Shown one piece after another: positions 18,967 to 29,283 of a DNA stretch of 64,000 bases. The DNA is from DASUNP01 sp963728545 (lineage in GTDB: Bacteria > Acidobacteriota > Blastocatellia > UBA7656). Position numbers and translations under genes: made by a program. Where the stretch lies: contig CAVSKO010000003.1 of the NCBI GenBank assembly GCA_963728545.1, positions 1,488,001 through 1,552,000 on the forward strand, given 5' to 3'. A model generated the notes under the pieces. That model did not search any database. It worked only from the letters and a program-made list of their open reading frames with translations, and was not told the origin of the DNA. The stretch's first letter is position 1, and each line of letters starts with the position of its first letter.

Positions 18967-20242
18967 ATTAAAGACATCTCACCGCAGAGACACAGAGAAC
19001 ACAGAGGGGGCGCAGAGAAAACCATATTCTGCTCTGCGCAATCTTTGCGTCCTCTGTGTCTCTGCGGTGAATCTTATTTCATTAGCCCTCTTGTTGATCT
19101 CATCGGCGGGCTGCGTGACTCAATCGGCTGCTGAAACTCAAAAGCCTCAGCCACCGGCTAAAGTTGAAAACCCCGTCAAAGAGGGCGACCTGACGAAGAT
19201 CACCCTGACTCCCGAAGCCGAAGCCCGGCTGGGCATACAGACCGCGCCGGTCGAATACACTGCCGTCACACGCACGCGCGAATACGGAGGCGAAGCCGTG
19301 CTGCCTCCCGATAGCTTAATCACAGTCTCCTCTCCCGTAGCAGGCACTATCCTGGCCGCGTCAGGCGCTCAACCTGCGGCCGGCATGGCGGTGAAGAGAG
19401 GCCAGCCCATTTTCAGGCTCCTGCCGCTTCTTACTCCGGAGCGGGACGCGCGCACGCTGGCGGAAAAAGAGTTGGCCGATGCGCAAACGCGGCTCGAAAC
19501 TGCGAAGCAAAAACTTGCCCGCGCAGAGCAGCTTCTGCGCGACAAAGCGGGCAGCGTGCGACAGGTAGAAGAAGCGCGCGAGCAATTTCTACTTGCCGAG
19601 ACGGCGCTAAAGGCGGCGCGAGAAAAGTTGGAGCGCGTGCTGCGCAACCCGCTCGAAGCCGACACCTCGATTGCGATAATCGCGCCCGACGACGCTATGA
19701 TCCAAAAGGTCCACGTGGGCGTGGGTCAGAGGGTCGCAGGCTCGACCGCGCTGGTCGAGCTAGCCGGTCTAGGCTCGATCTGGATTCGCGTGCCCGTCTA
19801 CGTCGGGGACCTCGGCTCGATAGACCAGAGACAACCGGCTCGCATACACAATCTGGGCAACTCGCCCGGCTCGCCCGTCATTTTTGCAAGGTCGATAGCA
19901 GCGCCTCCCTCGGCTAACCCGAACGCGGCGACGGCCGATCTTTACTTTCAGCCTACAAGCGCTGTGTCGTTGCGCCCCGGCCAAAAGGTCGGGGTCACGC
20001 TCACGCTGACGGGCACGGAAGAGAGTCTGGTCGTGCCGAACTCTGCAATCGTCCGCGACATTTATGGCGGCGAATGGGTTTACGAAAACTCCGCGCCTCA
20101 ACAATACGTGCGCCGCCGCGTCGAGGTGCGTTACGTCGCGGGGTCGCAAGCGGTCCTGGCTCGCGGGCCGGCTCCTGGCACACCGGTCGTCGTGATCGGC
20201 GCGGCAGAGCTTTTCTCAACCGAATTCAGCACGAGTAAATAG
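18950..20242 (+). CDS. RND efflux periplasmic adaptor (CusB/CzcB-like) with a repeat-derived leader
   Basis: The preferred start is the GTG at 18950, with GGAGG 7 bases upstream, overlapping the channel gene. The 430-aa product has an unusually long leader of about 55 residues before the lipobox Cys (LLLISSAGC). Codons from about 18979 to 19070 come from a dispersed hairpin repeat, which reads in frame as SHRRDTENTEGAQ... and LCVLCVSAV. A GTG at 19067, at the right edge of the repeat, would give a conventional short signal peptide but has no ribosome binding site. The rest is a membrane-fusion protein: barrel-sandwich hybrid, helical hairpin (EKELADAQTRLETAKQKL...), then VPVYVGDLGSI and a C-terminal domain. 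Confidence 0.87.
   Translation: MKGLDKLKTSHRRDTENTEGAQRKPYSALRNLCVLCVSAVNLISLALLLISSAGCVTQSAAETQKPQPPAKVENPVKEGDLTKITLTPEAEARLGIQTAPVEYTAVTRTREYGGEAVLPPDSLITVSSPVAGTILAASGAQPAAGMAVKRGQPIFRLLPLLTPERDARTLAEKELADAQTRLETAKQKLARAEQLLRDKAGSVRQVEEAREQFLLAETALKAAREKLERVLRNPLEADTSIAIIAPDDAMIQKVHVGVGQRVAGSTALVELAGLGSIWIRVPVYVGDLGSIDQRQPARIHNLGNSPGSPVIFARSIAAPPSANPNAATADLYFQPTSAVSLRPGQKVGVTLTLTGTEESLVVPNSAIVRDIYGGEWVYENSAPQQYVRRRVEVRYVAGSQAVLARGPAPGTPVVVIGAAELFSTEFSTSK
18979..19070. repeat. Dispersed hairpin repeat (CACCGCAGAGACACAGAG family), copy A, inside the adaptor gene
   Basis: Perfect 19-base inverted arms at 18979-18997 and 19052-19070 enclose a loop that is the reverse complement of the loop of copy B (34318-34443), so the copies are inverted relative to each other. 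The element lies within the 5' part of the adaptor gene and keeps the frame open. Confidence 0.9.
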
Positions 20243-20290
20243 TGATGAATAATAAGTGTGAAGCGACCGTAGCGCGACAATACTTTTTTT

Positions 20291-20318
20291 ACTCATCACT
20301 CATCACTCATCACTCATC
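20291..20318 (+). repeat. Short tandem repeat (ACTCATC)x4 before the pump gene
   Basis: Four perfect copies of a 7-base unit lie between the adaptor and pump genes, ending 9 bases before the pump start codon, right where a ribosome binding site is expected. Gain or loss of units would change the leader, not the reading frame. The 85-base gap holds nothing else of note. Confidence 0.9.
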
Positions 20319-20327
20319 ATTTTATTT

Positions 20328-23300
20328 ATGATGAACTGGATCGTATCGCTATCTCTCAACCTGCGAATAGTCGTCGTGGCTCTCGCCGTCGTCTTGTTGA
20401 TAGTCGGCGTACAGATCGTGCGCACGACACCTCTGGATGTTTTTCCCGAGTTTGCTCCGCCCCTGGTCGAGATTCAGACCGAAGCGCCGGGGCTGTCAAC
20501 GGCAGAGGTCGAAAGCCTGATCACCGCGCCGATTGAGAACGGGCTCAACGGCGTGATATCGCTCAAGACGATGCGGTCAAAATCCGTTCTCGGTCTTTCA
20601 TCGGTAGTCCTGATCTTTGATGAAGGCACGGACTTGATGCGCGCGCGGCAGATGGTACAGGAGCGGCTGGCTATCGTGGCCGCTCACCTTCCTACAATCG
20701 CGCGCTCGCCCGTAATTCTCTCGCCGCTCTCTTCGACAAGCCGCGTGATGAAGATAGGCATGTCGTCGCCTACGCTTTCGCAGATGGAGTTGACCACGCT
20801 TGCGAGGTGGACGATCCGCCCTCGATTGATGTCGATTTCGGGAGTGGCTAACGTGGCGATCTGGGGAGAAAGAGATCGCCAGATTCAAGTGCTCGTCCAC
20901 CCGGATAATCTGCGCGCTCACAACATCACGCTCGACCAGATAGTGCAGAGCACGCGCGACGCCGTCTCGCCCGGCGCGGGAGGTTTCATAGACACTCCAA
21001 ACCAGCGGCTTGCCGTCACGCACCTGTTCAACCATAGCGCGAGCCGAAGACCTCGCCCGCGTTCCTGTCGCATTCCGCGACGGGTCGCCGCTCCAGTTGG
21101 GCGACGTGGCAACGGTGGTCGAAGGCTTCCCCGCGCCAATAGGCGATGCGGTCATCAATGACGGACCGGGGCTGTTGTTGATAGTCGAAAAACAGCCGCA
21201 GGGAAATACGCTTGAGGTTACGCGAAACGTCGAAGCCGCGCTCGACGCGCTCCGACCGGGGCTACACGATGTAGAGATAGACTCGACTATTTTTCGCCCG
21301 GCGACCTTCATAGAGTTGGCGCTTCATAATTTGAATCGCGCGCTTCTGATCGGCTGCATACTGGTCGTGATAGTCCTCGTTGCATTCTTGTACGACTGGC
21401 GGACCGCGCTCATCAGCCTGCTTGCGATCCCGCTCTCGCTGCTCGCGGCGGCCCTCATCCTCCACTATCAAGGCTACACCATTAACACGATGGTCATCGC
21501 GGGATTGGTCATCGCGCTTGGCGAGGTGGTCGATGACGCGATCATAGACGTTGAAAACATCATGCGGCGGCTGCGGCTCAACCGCGCGTCGGAAAATCCC
21601 GAGCCCGCGTTTCGCGTCGTGCTGAATGCTTCGCTTGAAGTGCGGAGCGCGATTGTTTACGCCACGCTGATCGTCGTGCTGGTCTTTTTGCCGGTCTTTT
21701 TTCTGGACGGGCTGTCAGGCTCGTTTTTCCGCCCGCTTGCGGTCTCTTACGTACTTGCAGTGCTGGCGTCGCTCGGCGTTGCGCTCACGCTCACGCCCGC
21801 GCTCTCTCTGTTGCTGCTGCCGCGCGCCGCAAAGTCGGATCATAAAGACCCGCCGCTCGCCCGTATGCTGAAACGACGTTATAGCAGCTTGCTCCCGCGT
21901 ATAGTGAGCCGCTCGCGCCTGGCCGCAGTAGTTATTGCGGTGGTTTTCGCGGTCACGGCCGTTACAGTTCCCTTCCTCGGCGAAGAGTTCCTTCCCGATT
22001 TCAAAGAGACGGATTTTCTGATGCACTGGGTCGGGAAGCCCGGCACTTCGCTTGAATCCATGCAACGCATCACGGTGCAGGTGAGCAAGGAGCTTCGCGC
22101 TATTCCGGGCGTCCGCAATTTCGGCTCGCACATAGGCCGCGCCGAAGTGGCTGACGAAGTCGTCGGCCCGAATTTCGCCGAGCTTTGGATCAGCATAGAC
22201 CCTGACGCTCCTTATGAAGAGACGGTGGTTCATATACAGCAGGTCGTCGAAGGATACCCCGGCCTCACCCGCGACGTGTTGACTTATCTGAAAGAGCGCA
22301 TCAAAGAAGTGCTGACCGGGGCGGGCGCGACCATTGTAGTGCGAATCTACGGCCCCAACCTTGATGGGCTGCGCGAAAAGGCGGCCGAAGTCAACAAGGC
22401 CATGAGCGAGGTTGCGGGCGTTACGAATCTGAAAGTCGAGCAGCAGGTATTGGTGCCGCAGCTCGAAGTTCGATTGAAGCCCGAAGCGGCTTTGCGATTC
22501 GGATTGAGTCCCGGCGATGTTCGACGCTCGGCCACTACGCTTGTTAAGAGCACGAAGGTCGGCGAAGTTTACGAAGAGCAGAAAATCTATGACGTAGTCG
22601 TGTGGGGAAACGAGCAGGTTCGCAACGACATAGAATCGCTGCGCCAGGTGAGGATCAGTCTGCCGACGGGCGGGGATGTCCCGTTGCGCGAGGTTGCCGA
22701 TATACATATCGCGCCTACGCCGAATGTGATACAGCGCGAAGGCGCATCGCGCCGCATCGACGTGACCTGCGACGTGAAGGACCGCGACCTGGGGAGCGTC
22801 GCGCGCGAGATCGAAGGCAAGGTCCAAACTCTCTCTTTTGATCGCGGGTATCACCCGGAGTTTTTGGGCGAGTACGCGGCCCGCCAGCAATCAAGAAACA
22901 GGCTTCTGGCGCTTTCGGCGCTTTCGCTGCTCGGAATACTGCTGTTGCTCCACGCCGATTTCCGCTCGCCTCGCCTTGTCGCGCTCGTATTCGTGAGCCT
23001 GCCTTTTGCGCTCGTGGGCGGAGTGGTGGCCGTGCTGTTGACAGGCGGCGTGCTTTCGCTCGGCTCGCTCGTCGGGTTTGTGACCGTGCTGGGGATAGCC
23101 GCGCGAAATGGGATAATGCTCGTGAGCCATTACCGTCATCTGGAATTTGAAGAGGGCCAGCAGTTCGGTAGCGAGCTTGTGCTTCGCGGCTCGGAAGAGC
23201 GCATCGCCCCGATCCTTATGACGGCGCTCGCCACGGGGCTTGCGCTTCTACCAATAGTGATCGGCGGCAATCGCCCCGGCCACGAGATCGAACACCCCAT

Positions 23301-23481
23301 GGCCGTAGTCATCCTGGGCGGGCTTGTGACTTCGACCGCGCTCAATCTCTTTTTGATGCCCGCGCTCTACCTCAGATACGGCAAGCGCCGGAAAGCAAAG
23401 CCGGAATTATCAGCAGAGCCTAAATTATCAACAGAGCCTAAATTATCAGAAGCCCCTGACGACCCGGAGCATGATCTATAG
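20328..23481 (+). CDS. Heavy-metal RND efflux pump (CusA/CzcA family), frameshifted at about 21027
   Basis: The inner-membrane proton-driven pump of the tripartite system. The first 231 codons (from 20328) carry the N-terminal helix and first porter subdomain, as far as NQRLAVTH. Beyond 21027 the family sequence continues in the next frame (ARAEDLARVPVAFRDGSPLQ... to the stop at 23481). Removing one T from the TT at 21027-21028 joins the frames as HLSTIARAEDL and gives about 1050 aa, the usual length. The transmembrane-4 signature IALGEVVDDAIIDVENIMRR with its acidic residues is present. No other damage is visible, so an assembly error or very recent mutation is likely. Substrate metal unknown. 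Confidence 0.87.
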
Positions 23482-23490
23482 GTTTTTACC

Positions 23491-23507
23491 GTTAATCTTC
23501 TATTCAT
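23491..23507 (+). repeat. 17-base direct repeat GTTAATCTTCTATTCAT, copy 2
   Basis: Exact copy of 17471-17487, placed 9 bases behind the pump stop codon, so the two copies flank the three efflux genes in the same orientation. The remainder of 23508-23693 is AT-rich and no structure was recognised. Confidence 0.6.
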
Positions 23508-23693
23508 CTTGAGCCGGTTAAAATAGATGCTGGCTGTAATGGCCCCGGCGCGCAGGCAGGACGGCGTCGGATTATTCATCGGCAACAAATTTATAATATT
23601 TTTTCTCTGTAGCTTAAGGTTCTGCTCGATTATCATAGCTTTATCAAATAAATGTGAAGATATTCGAGAGGCCCTCAATCAGGAGTAAAATCT

Positions 23694-24344
23694 GTGCGTG
23701 TAACCGAAGTTAGACCCTTGACCTCTTCCGTCCGGGCGAGCCGTGTAATTCGGGCGAGCCAGGTAATTCGGGCGAGCCAGGTAATTGCGGCGGCCGTATT
23801 GCTTTCGCTCATGGCTGCTGCGGGGCTGGCGCAAGAAGCGCCGCGTTATGCCGAACTGCCCAATTTTCATAAGGTGAGCGACCGGCTCTACCGGGGCGCG
23901 CAGCCAAAGGCAGGAGGAGTCAAAAAACTCGCCGAGATCGGAATAAAAACTATCATCAACCTGCGCGGCGCGGATGAGCTTACGCGCGCCGAAGAAGCGG
24001 AGGCGAAAGCCGCAGGTCTGACATACTTTAATATCCCAATGCCCGGACTGAGCCGCCCCACCGACGAGCAGACCGCGCGCGTGATGGCGATCATAGACGC
24101 GGAAGAGAACAGCCCCGTCTTTATACATTGCAAGCGCGGCTCTGACCGAACGGGCACCGTCGTTGCCCTCTATCGCATCTCCCACCATGCTTGGACGGCT
24201 GATCAAGCGATGAGGGAAGCTAAGCGTCATGGGATGAGCTGGATGGAATTCGGAATGAAAGATTATGTCTCGGATTATTACCGGGACCGCAATGCCACCA
24301 AAACAAGCCCGCCTGAAAGAGCGAGGCGTAGCGCGGATAACTGA
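23694..24344 (+). CDS. Secreted tyrosine/dual-specificity phosphatase-like protein
   Basis: A GTG start at 23694 follows AGGAG. The 216-aa protein has a signal peptide preceded by three 6-aa repeats (RAS-x-VI) and ending near MAAAGLAQEAP. The body is a cysteine phosphatase domain: FHKVSDRLYRGAQP, IKTIINLRG and the catalytic CX5R loop HCKRGSDRTG (about residues 144-153), with an upstream Asp-rich loop as general acid candidate. This is the family of periplasmic or secreted DSP-like phosphatases. It is followed closely by a metallophosphatase gene, so the pair may act on extracytoplasmic phosphoesters. Substrate unknown. Confidence 0.85.
   Translation: MRVTEVRPLTSSVRASRVIRASQVIRASQVIAAAVLLSLMAAAGLAQEAPRYAELPNFHKVSDRLYRGAQPKAGGVKKLAEIGIKTIINLRGADELTRAEEAEAKAAGLTYFNIPMPGLSRPTDEQTARVMAIIDAEENSPVFIHCKRGSDRTGTVVALYRISHHAWTADQAMREAKRHGMSWMEFGMKDYVSDYYRDRNATKTSPPERARRSADN
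23733..23786 (+). repeat. Three tandem 18-base repeats in the phosphatase leader
   Basis: The unit CGGGCGAGCCAGGTAATT occurs three times without gaps; the first copy differs at two positions. The length is a multiple of three, so copy changes would lengthen or shorten the basic leader before the signal peptide without a frameshift. Confidence 0.92.
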
Positions 24345-24363
24345 AAATAGGAGAATGTGCCCA

Positions 24364-25254
24364 ATGAGTAAGAAGATTAATTTGATCACCAGACGGCAGG
24401 CGATAATCTCGCTTGCGACCATTTCGGCGGGGGCTTTTATCAAACCCTCTTCGGTCTTCTGTTCGGCGGTCGACAATAAGATAAGATTTGCGGTCATAGG
24501 CGACTGGGGAACAGGCGATCAGGATGGAATCAATACTGCGCGTCAGATGCTTGCTTCCCACCAGCGTACGCCTTTCGATTTCATGATAGCCGCAGGCGAC
24601 AACGTCTATCCCAACGGGAGCGGGCGTTACTTCAGCAAGTGCTTCGAGCAGCCGTTTGCTCAATTCATAAAAGATCGGGTCAACGTCTACGCGGTGCTGG
24701 GCAATCACGACGTATCTCAGGGACGCCAGGACCAGTGCCAGTACCCGCTATTCAACATGGGCGGGCAGAACTATTACAAGCTGGAGAGAGGCAACGGCCT
24801 GGCCGAGTTTTTTATGCTCGACTCCACCGATTATGGCCGGACTCAGGCGAACTGGCTCGAAAACTCGCTGAAAGAGTCCAGGGCCAAGTGGAAGATCGCC
24901 GTCTTTCATCACCCGATTTATTCATCGGGCAAAAAGCACGGGTCGGCCGTAGGGTTGAGGAAACAGCTTGAGCCGTTGTTTACGCGCTACGGCGTAAACG
25001 TAGTCTTTTCCGGCCACGATCACATTTACGAGCGCACAAAACCGCAGCAGGGCATACAGTATTTCGTCACGGGCGCGGGCGGCGAATTACGGCGCGGGGA
25101 TGTTGATATGAATAGCAGCATCCGCGAAGCAAGCTTTGACGAAGATAATCATTTTATGGTGATCGAGGTTGATGACCGGCAAGTAAACTTTCAGGCAATC
25201 AGCGAGACGGGCGCCATCGTTGATAGCGGCTCTATAAAACAGAGTGGAGATTGA
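24364..25254 (+). CDS. Calcineurin-like metallophosphatase, purple acid phosphatase-like, exported
   Basis: The start at 24364 begins a leader with a twin-arginine-like start, MSKKINLITRRQAIISLATI, followed by a hydrophobic stretch. The 296-aa protein carries the five metallophosphoesterase blocks in order: AVIGDWGTGD, AAGDNVYP, LGNHD, FHHPIYSSG and FSGHDHIYER. The pattern resembles acid-phosphatase (purple) proteins with a dimetal centre in the periplasm. It starts 19 bases behind the tyrosine-phosphatase gene. The stop at 25254 is followed by an oppositely oriented small gene. Confidence 0.88.
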   Translation: MSKKINLITRRQAIISLATISAGAFIKPSSVFCSAVDNKIRFAVIGDWGTGDQDGINTARQMLASHQRTPFDFMIAAGDNVYPNGSGRYFSKCFEQPFAQFIKDRVNVYAVLGNHDVSQGRQDQCQYPLFNMGGQNYYKLERGNGLAEFFMLDSTDYGRTQANWLENSLKESRAKWKIAVFHHPIYSSGKKHGSAVGLRKQLEPLFTRYGVNVVFSGHDHIYERTKPQQGIQYFVTGAGGELRRGDVDMNSSIREASFDEDNHFMVIEVDDRQVNFQAISETGAIVDSGSIKQSGD

Positions 25255-25264
25255 CCGGCCCGGC

Positions 25265-25537
25265 TCAGGCGTTAGTCTCTCCTTTATCATCGACGGGGTT
25301 GAAATCGGCCCCGTCATTATAATTCCCGTTATACTCGATTGCCGCCTCCGGCTCTCTCTTATTCGCCTCCGTATTATTCGCATCCGTGGCCTGATTGTCA
25401 GAATCATTACGGGCCACGGTCTCTTTTGCCGACCCCGCTACCGCGGCGCCGCCCAGGGAATTCAATTCCTGGTAGTCAGTCAAATCGTCCACTTCCGGCT
25501 TCAAGGAATGTTCCCTCTTATCTGCCTTCTCGTTCAT
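25265..25537 (-). CDS. Small acidic hydrophilic protein of unknown function
   Basis: A 90-aa frame starting at 25537 behind a plausible ribosome binding site (AAGGGGG). The product is rich in Asn, Asp, Glu, Lys and Ala, has no hydrophobic helix and looks disordered (for example NDSDNQATDANNTEANKREP). It converges with the metallophosphatase gene 10 bases away. No family recognised. The following gap 25538-25750 shows no clear feature. Confidence 0.45.
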   Translation of the reverse strand: MNEKADKREHSLKPEVDDLTDYQELNSLGGAAVAGSAKETVARNDSDNQATDANNTEANKREPEAAIEYNGNYNDGADFNPVDDKGETNA

Positions 25538-25750
25538 ATTCGTCCCCCTTGGCGTTATGACAGCTCATTAAACTTTACCTGAAAGTAGCAATAGTCTTCC
25601 ACCTGCGGTTCCATTTCAACATAACTCCAGTTCTATCATTTCGCCGCCAGCTTCGCCCGTTTCGAAATTATGACTGATGATGACGAATTCAGGTAATGCT
25701 TTTGCGGATATTTCCATAAGCATATGAAAGCCTCAGGAAAGGGTTGAGCT

Positions 25751-28700
25751 ATGGAGATATATATGGAGCCAGCTTTGAACGTAATCGAGAACCGAGAGTT
25801 TTACCGAGTTTGTCTCAAGTGATGTAACCATTGTTGACCGGCTGCGCCGTCACGCGAGAGCATTGGCGGACGGGGTCGCTTATACTTTTTTGCGAAATGA
25901 AGGGGAAGTCGATTCGCTGACTTTCGAGCAGCTCGAACGGCGAACCCGCGAGCTTGCCGTCACGCTTTTAAAGCATGCGGAAGCCGGGGACCGGGCATTG
26001 CTGCTTTACCCATCCGGTCTTGAGTTCATCACTGCGTTCCTCGCTTGCTTGTACGCGGGAATAATTGCGGTCCCTGCTACGACCCCGCGCAAGAACAGGT
26101 CCAGCGAGCGATTGCAGGCGATATTCGCCGACTCGACCCCGCGACTTATCCTTACGACATCCGACATTGCCCCGGCGGTTACGAAAAGCTTCCCCGAAGA
26201 ATGGGCGCCCTCTGTATCGCCACCGACACGATTGTTGAAACATCACACGCGGACGCCGAGCGCGCAGAGCTGCCGACGCCGATGCCGGAATCGATTGCCT
26301 TCCTGCAATACACGTCAGGGTCTACGGGGACGCCAAAGGGAGTTATCGTCACGCACAAAAACCTCGCGGCCAACGCGCTGACGCTTCAGGAAGGTCTTGG
26401 GTTATCGGAAAAGAGTGTTAACGTCGGATGGCTGCCGCTGTTTCATGACATGGGGCTGATAGGCAATGTGCTCACGGCCCTGTACGTCGGCTTCCCCTGC
26501 GTGCTTATGCTGCCCGGCGCATTCCTTCAAAATCCGCTCCGCTGGTTACAGGCCATAACGGAGTACAGGGGGACAATGGTTGGGGGGCCGAACTTCGGAT
26601 GGGATCACTGCGCGCGCGTCATCACGGACGAAGAAAAAGCGGGGCTAGACCTTAGCAGCGTCACCACCGCCTACAACGGGTCGGAGCCTGTGCGGGCCGA
26701 CACGTTAAAAAATTTCTACGAAGCCTTTGCGCCGTACGGCTTCCGTCAAGAGGCTTTCTTCCCTTGCTACGGGCTGGCAGAAGCCACGTTATTCGTTTCG
26801 GGCGGCCCCGCAAGCCGTCTGCCCGACGTGATGGAGATCGACGGCAGCGCGATGGAACAGAATGTGGTGAAGGGCCTCTCGTCAGAGACGACTCAGTCGA
26901 ATGAAATAGTGGGTTGCGGAAGCGCGTGGCTCGACACCCGCATAGAGATCGTCAATCCCGAGACGGCCACAGTCTGCGGCCCCGGAGAGATAGGCGAGAT
27001 ATGGGTAACGGGCCAGAGCGTAGCTCGCGGCTACTGGCAGCGCACACAGGAAACAGAAGAGACTTTTCATGCATACACGGCTGACACAGGCGAAGGGCCG
27101 TTCCTGAGAACGGGCGACCTGGGGTTCCGAAGCCGAGGCGAGCTGTTTATAACCGGGCGTCTGAAGGACCTGATAATAATTCGCGGGCGCAACATATATC
27201 CTCAAGATATTGAGAGGGCGGTCGAGAAGACCATCGATTTTGTCAAACCCAACACCTGCGCGGCTTTCTCTATCGAGGTGGATGGAGACGAAGCGCTGGC
27301 CGTCGTGATCGAGGCCGACCGCGCGCTGGTTCGCGCAGTCGGACGGCAGAACAAAGGACGCGAGTCTTCAGGCGGTAACATAGATTCGGGTAACGGGGGC
27401 TTCGCGTCAGTAGAAGCCGAGCGCCTGGTTTCCCGCATACGCCAGGCGGTAGCCGAAGAGTTTGAAATACAGTTGCGCGAGGTGATTTTCGTGATGCCCG
27501 GCACGTTCCCTCGAACCACCAGCGGCAAGGTTCAAAGATCAACCTGCCGGTCTAAGATGATCAAAGGAGAGTTGGAAGCAGTCTACTCCACAGGCGGCGG
27601 CGAGCAGTATCAACTGCCCGGCATTGCGCACAGTCCGTTCGCAAAGGCTATTTCACGGCCATCGGATGATAAAGCAGCCGAGTTGAAAGCACTCATACGA
27701 GAGCGCGTATTGGCGGTGCTCGGTAACGAGCTTAAGCTGAAGATAGACCACATCGATTATGAGACTCCGCTAACATCGCTCGGCGTCGATTCGCTCGGCA
27801 TGGTAACGATTGCCGTGGACCTGGAAGAGAAAACCGGCAAAGAGATCAGCGGCGACACGCTTTACGAGAACCAGACCATAAACGAGCTTGCCGTTTATCT
27901 CAGCAGCGCCGCCCCCGCGCGCAAGGATCGAAAACTCGCGTGCAAGAGCGCGATGGCCTCACACGCGCCTGCTCGCGCTTATAATTCATCTGCCGCCGCC
28001 GCTGCCGTTCAGCAAATAGCTTCACCTGAGCCGGTAGAAATGACTCAGCCCGTAATCGCCGCCGTAGATGGAACAGAGCGTTACAGACAGGCGACTCGCA
28101 GGTTCGATAAATGGCAAAATGAAGGCCGGTACTTCTTCCACACCCCGTTTTCCGAACAATCCGACGCCTGGGTCGTGAGCGGCGATAAGCAGATGCTCAT
28201 GCTCGGTTCATACTCTTACCTGGGACTGCTGAGACATCCCGAGGTTGTCGAGGCGTCGTGCCGGGCGGCTGAAGAATTCGGCACGGGCGTTCATGGCGCT
28301 CGCATACTTTCAGGCACAACCACGCTGCACAATTCGCTCGAAGAAAAGATCGCCTCACTGATGAGAGCCGACGACGCGATTGTTTACAGCAGCGGATTCG
28401 TAACGAACGTCGCCACCGTCACCGCGCTTGTCCGGGAAGGCGATTTCGTGATCGGCGACGAGTGGAACCACGCGAGCATAGTCGACGGGTGTAAGTTTTC
28501 GGGCGCGACATTCGTGACGTTCAAACATAACGACATGGCCTCGCTTGAGCGGCGCTTGCGGGAAGCGGGGGCGAGCCACACGCTTGTCGTAGTCGATGCC
28601 GTTTACAGCATGGAGGGAGATATAGCCGATCTGCCTAACATAGTAAAACTCTGCAAGAAATATGGCGCGATGCTTATGGTGGACGAGGCGCACAGCCTGG

Positions 28701-29251
28701 GCGTCATCGGGGAGACGGGCCGAGGCGTGCAGGAGCATTTCGGGCTTGCGGCAGACGACATAGACATAAAGATGGGCACGCTTTCGAAGACCCTCGCAAG
28801 CACGGGCGGCTTTGTAGCAGGGAAGAAGGAAATAATCAACTACTTGAGGCACAACGCGCGGGGGTATTTATTCAGCTCGTCAATGCCGTCGCCCCAGATT
28901 GCCGCAGCCAGTGCGGCAATCAATGTGATGATGCGCGAGCCGGAGCGGGTCGAGAATCTGAGGCGGATTGTAAAGCAGTACCTGAAGGGCTTGAAAGCCC
29001 TTGGGTATAACACGTTCAAGAGCGAGACGGCGATTGTGCCGATCGCTTGCGGTGTTGATGAAAGGGCGCTGGAAATGACGGCGCTATGTCGTGAAGCCGG
29101 TTTATACATCGTTCCGGTTTTTTATCCGGCAGTGCCGATGAACGCGAGCCGGTTGCGCACGTGTGTAACAGCTTCGCACACGGAAGAAGAGATCCAATTG
29201 GCGTTGGACGTTCTCGCTTATGCCGGAAGGAAGACGGGCCTGATCCGTTAA
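25751..29251 (+). CDS. Trifunctional FAAL-ACP-alpha-oxoamine synthase, two compensating frameshifts
   Basis: The product should load a fatty acid as an acyl-adenylate onto its own carrier domain and condense it with an amino acid. From 26045 one frame is open to 29251: adenylation core (YTSGSTGTPKGVIVTH, YNGSEPVRADTL, RTGDLGF), a carrier domain with SLGVDSLGM, then a PLP enzyme of the AONS/serine-palmitoyltransferase family (DEWNHASIVDG, VDEAHSLGVIGE, Lys in GTLSKTLAS). The first part of FAAL (YTFLRNEGEVDSL... LLLYPSGLEFITAFL) lies in another frame between about 25803 and 26207. One extra T in 25799-25802 and one missing base near 26205-26213 would restore a protein of about 1166 aa from the ATG at 25751. 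The true start is uncertain. Confidence 0.82.
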
Positions 29252-29283
29252 ATGCAAAGGAGGTGATTCGAAAGACCGACGCT

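Noticed and set aside
21010..21060. Programmed frameshift in the RND pump gene
   Set aside because: No slippery heptamer or downstream structure typical of programmed sites was seen, and four similar indels occur elsewhere in the window.
21715..22890. Long open frame of 391 codons on the minus strand
   Set aside because: It lies opposite the RND pump gene, has Arg/His/Gln-rich composition without family motifs and is an expected shadow of GC-rich coding sequence.
26045..26200. Independent start of the FAAL gene at the TTG at 26045
   Set aside because: The residues coded from this start to about 26200 do not resemble FAAL, whereas the other frame does; the frame only becomes meaningful after the indel near 26208.
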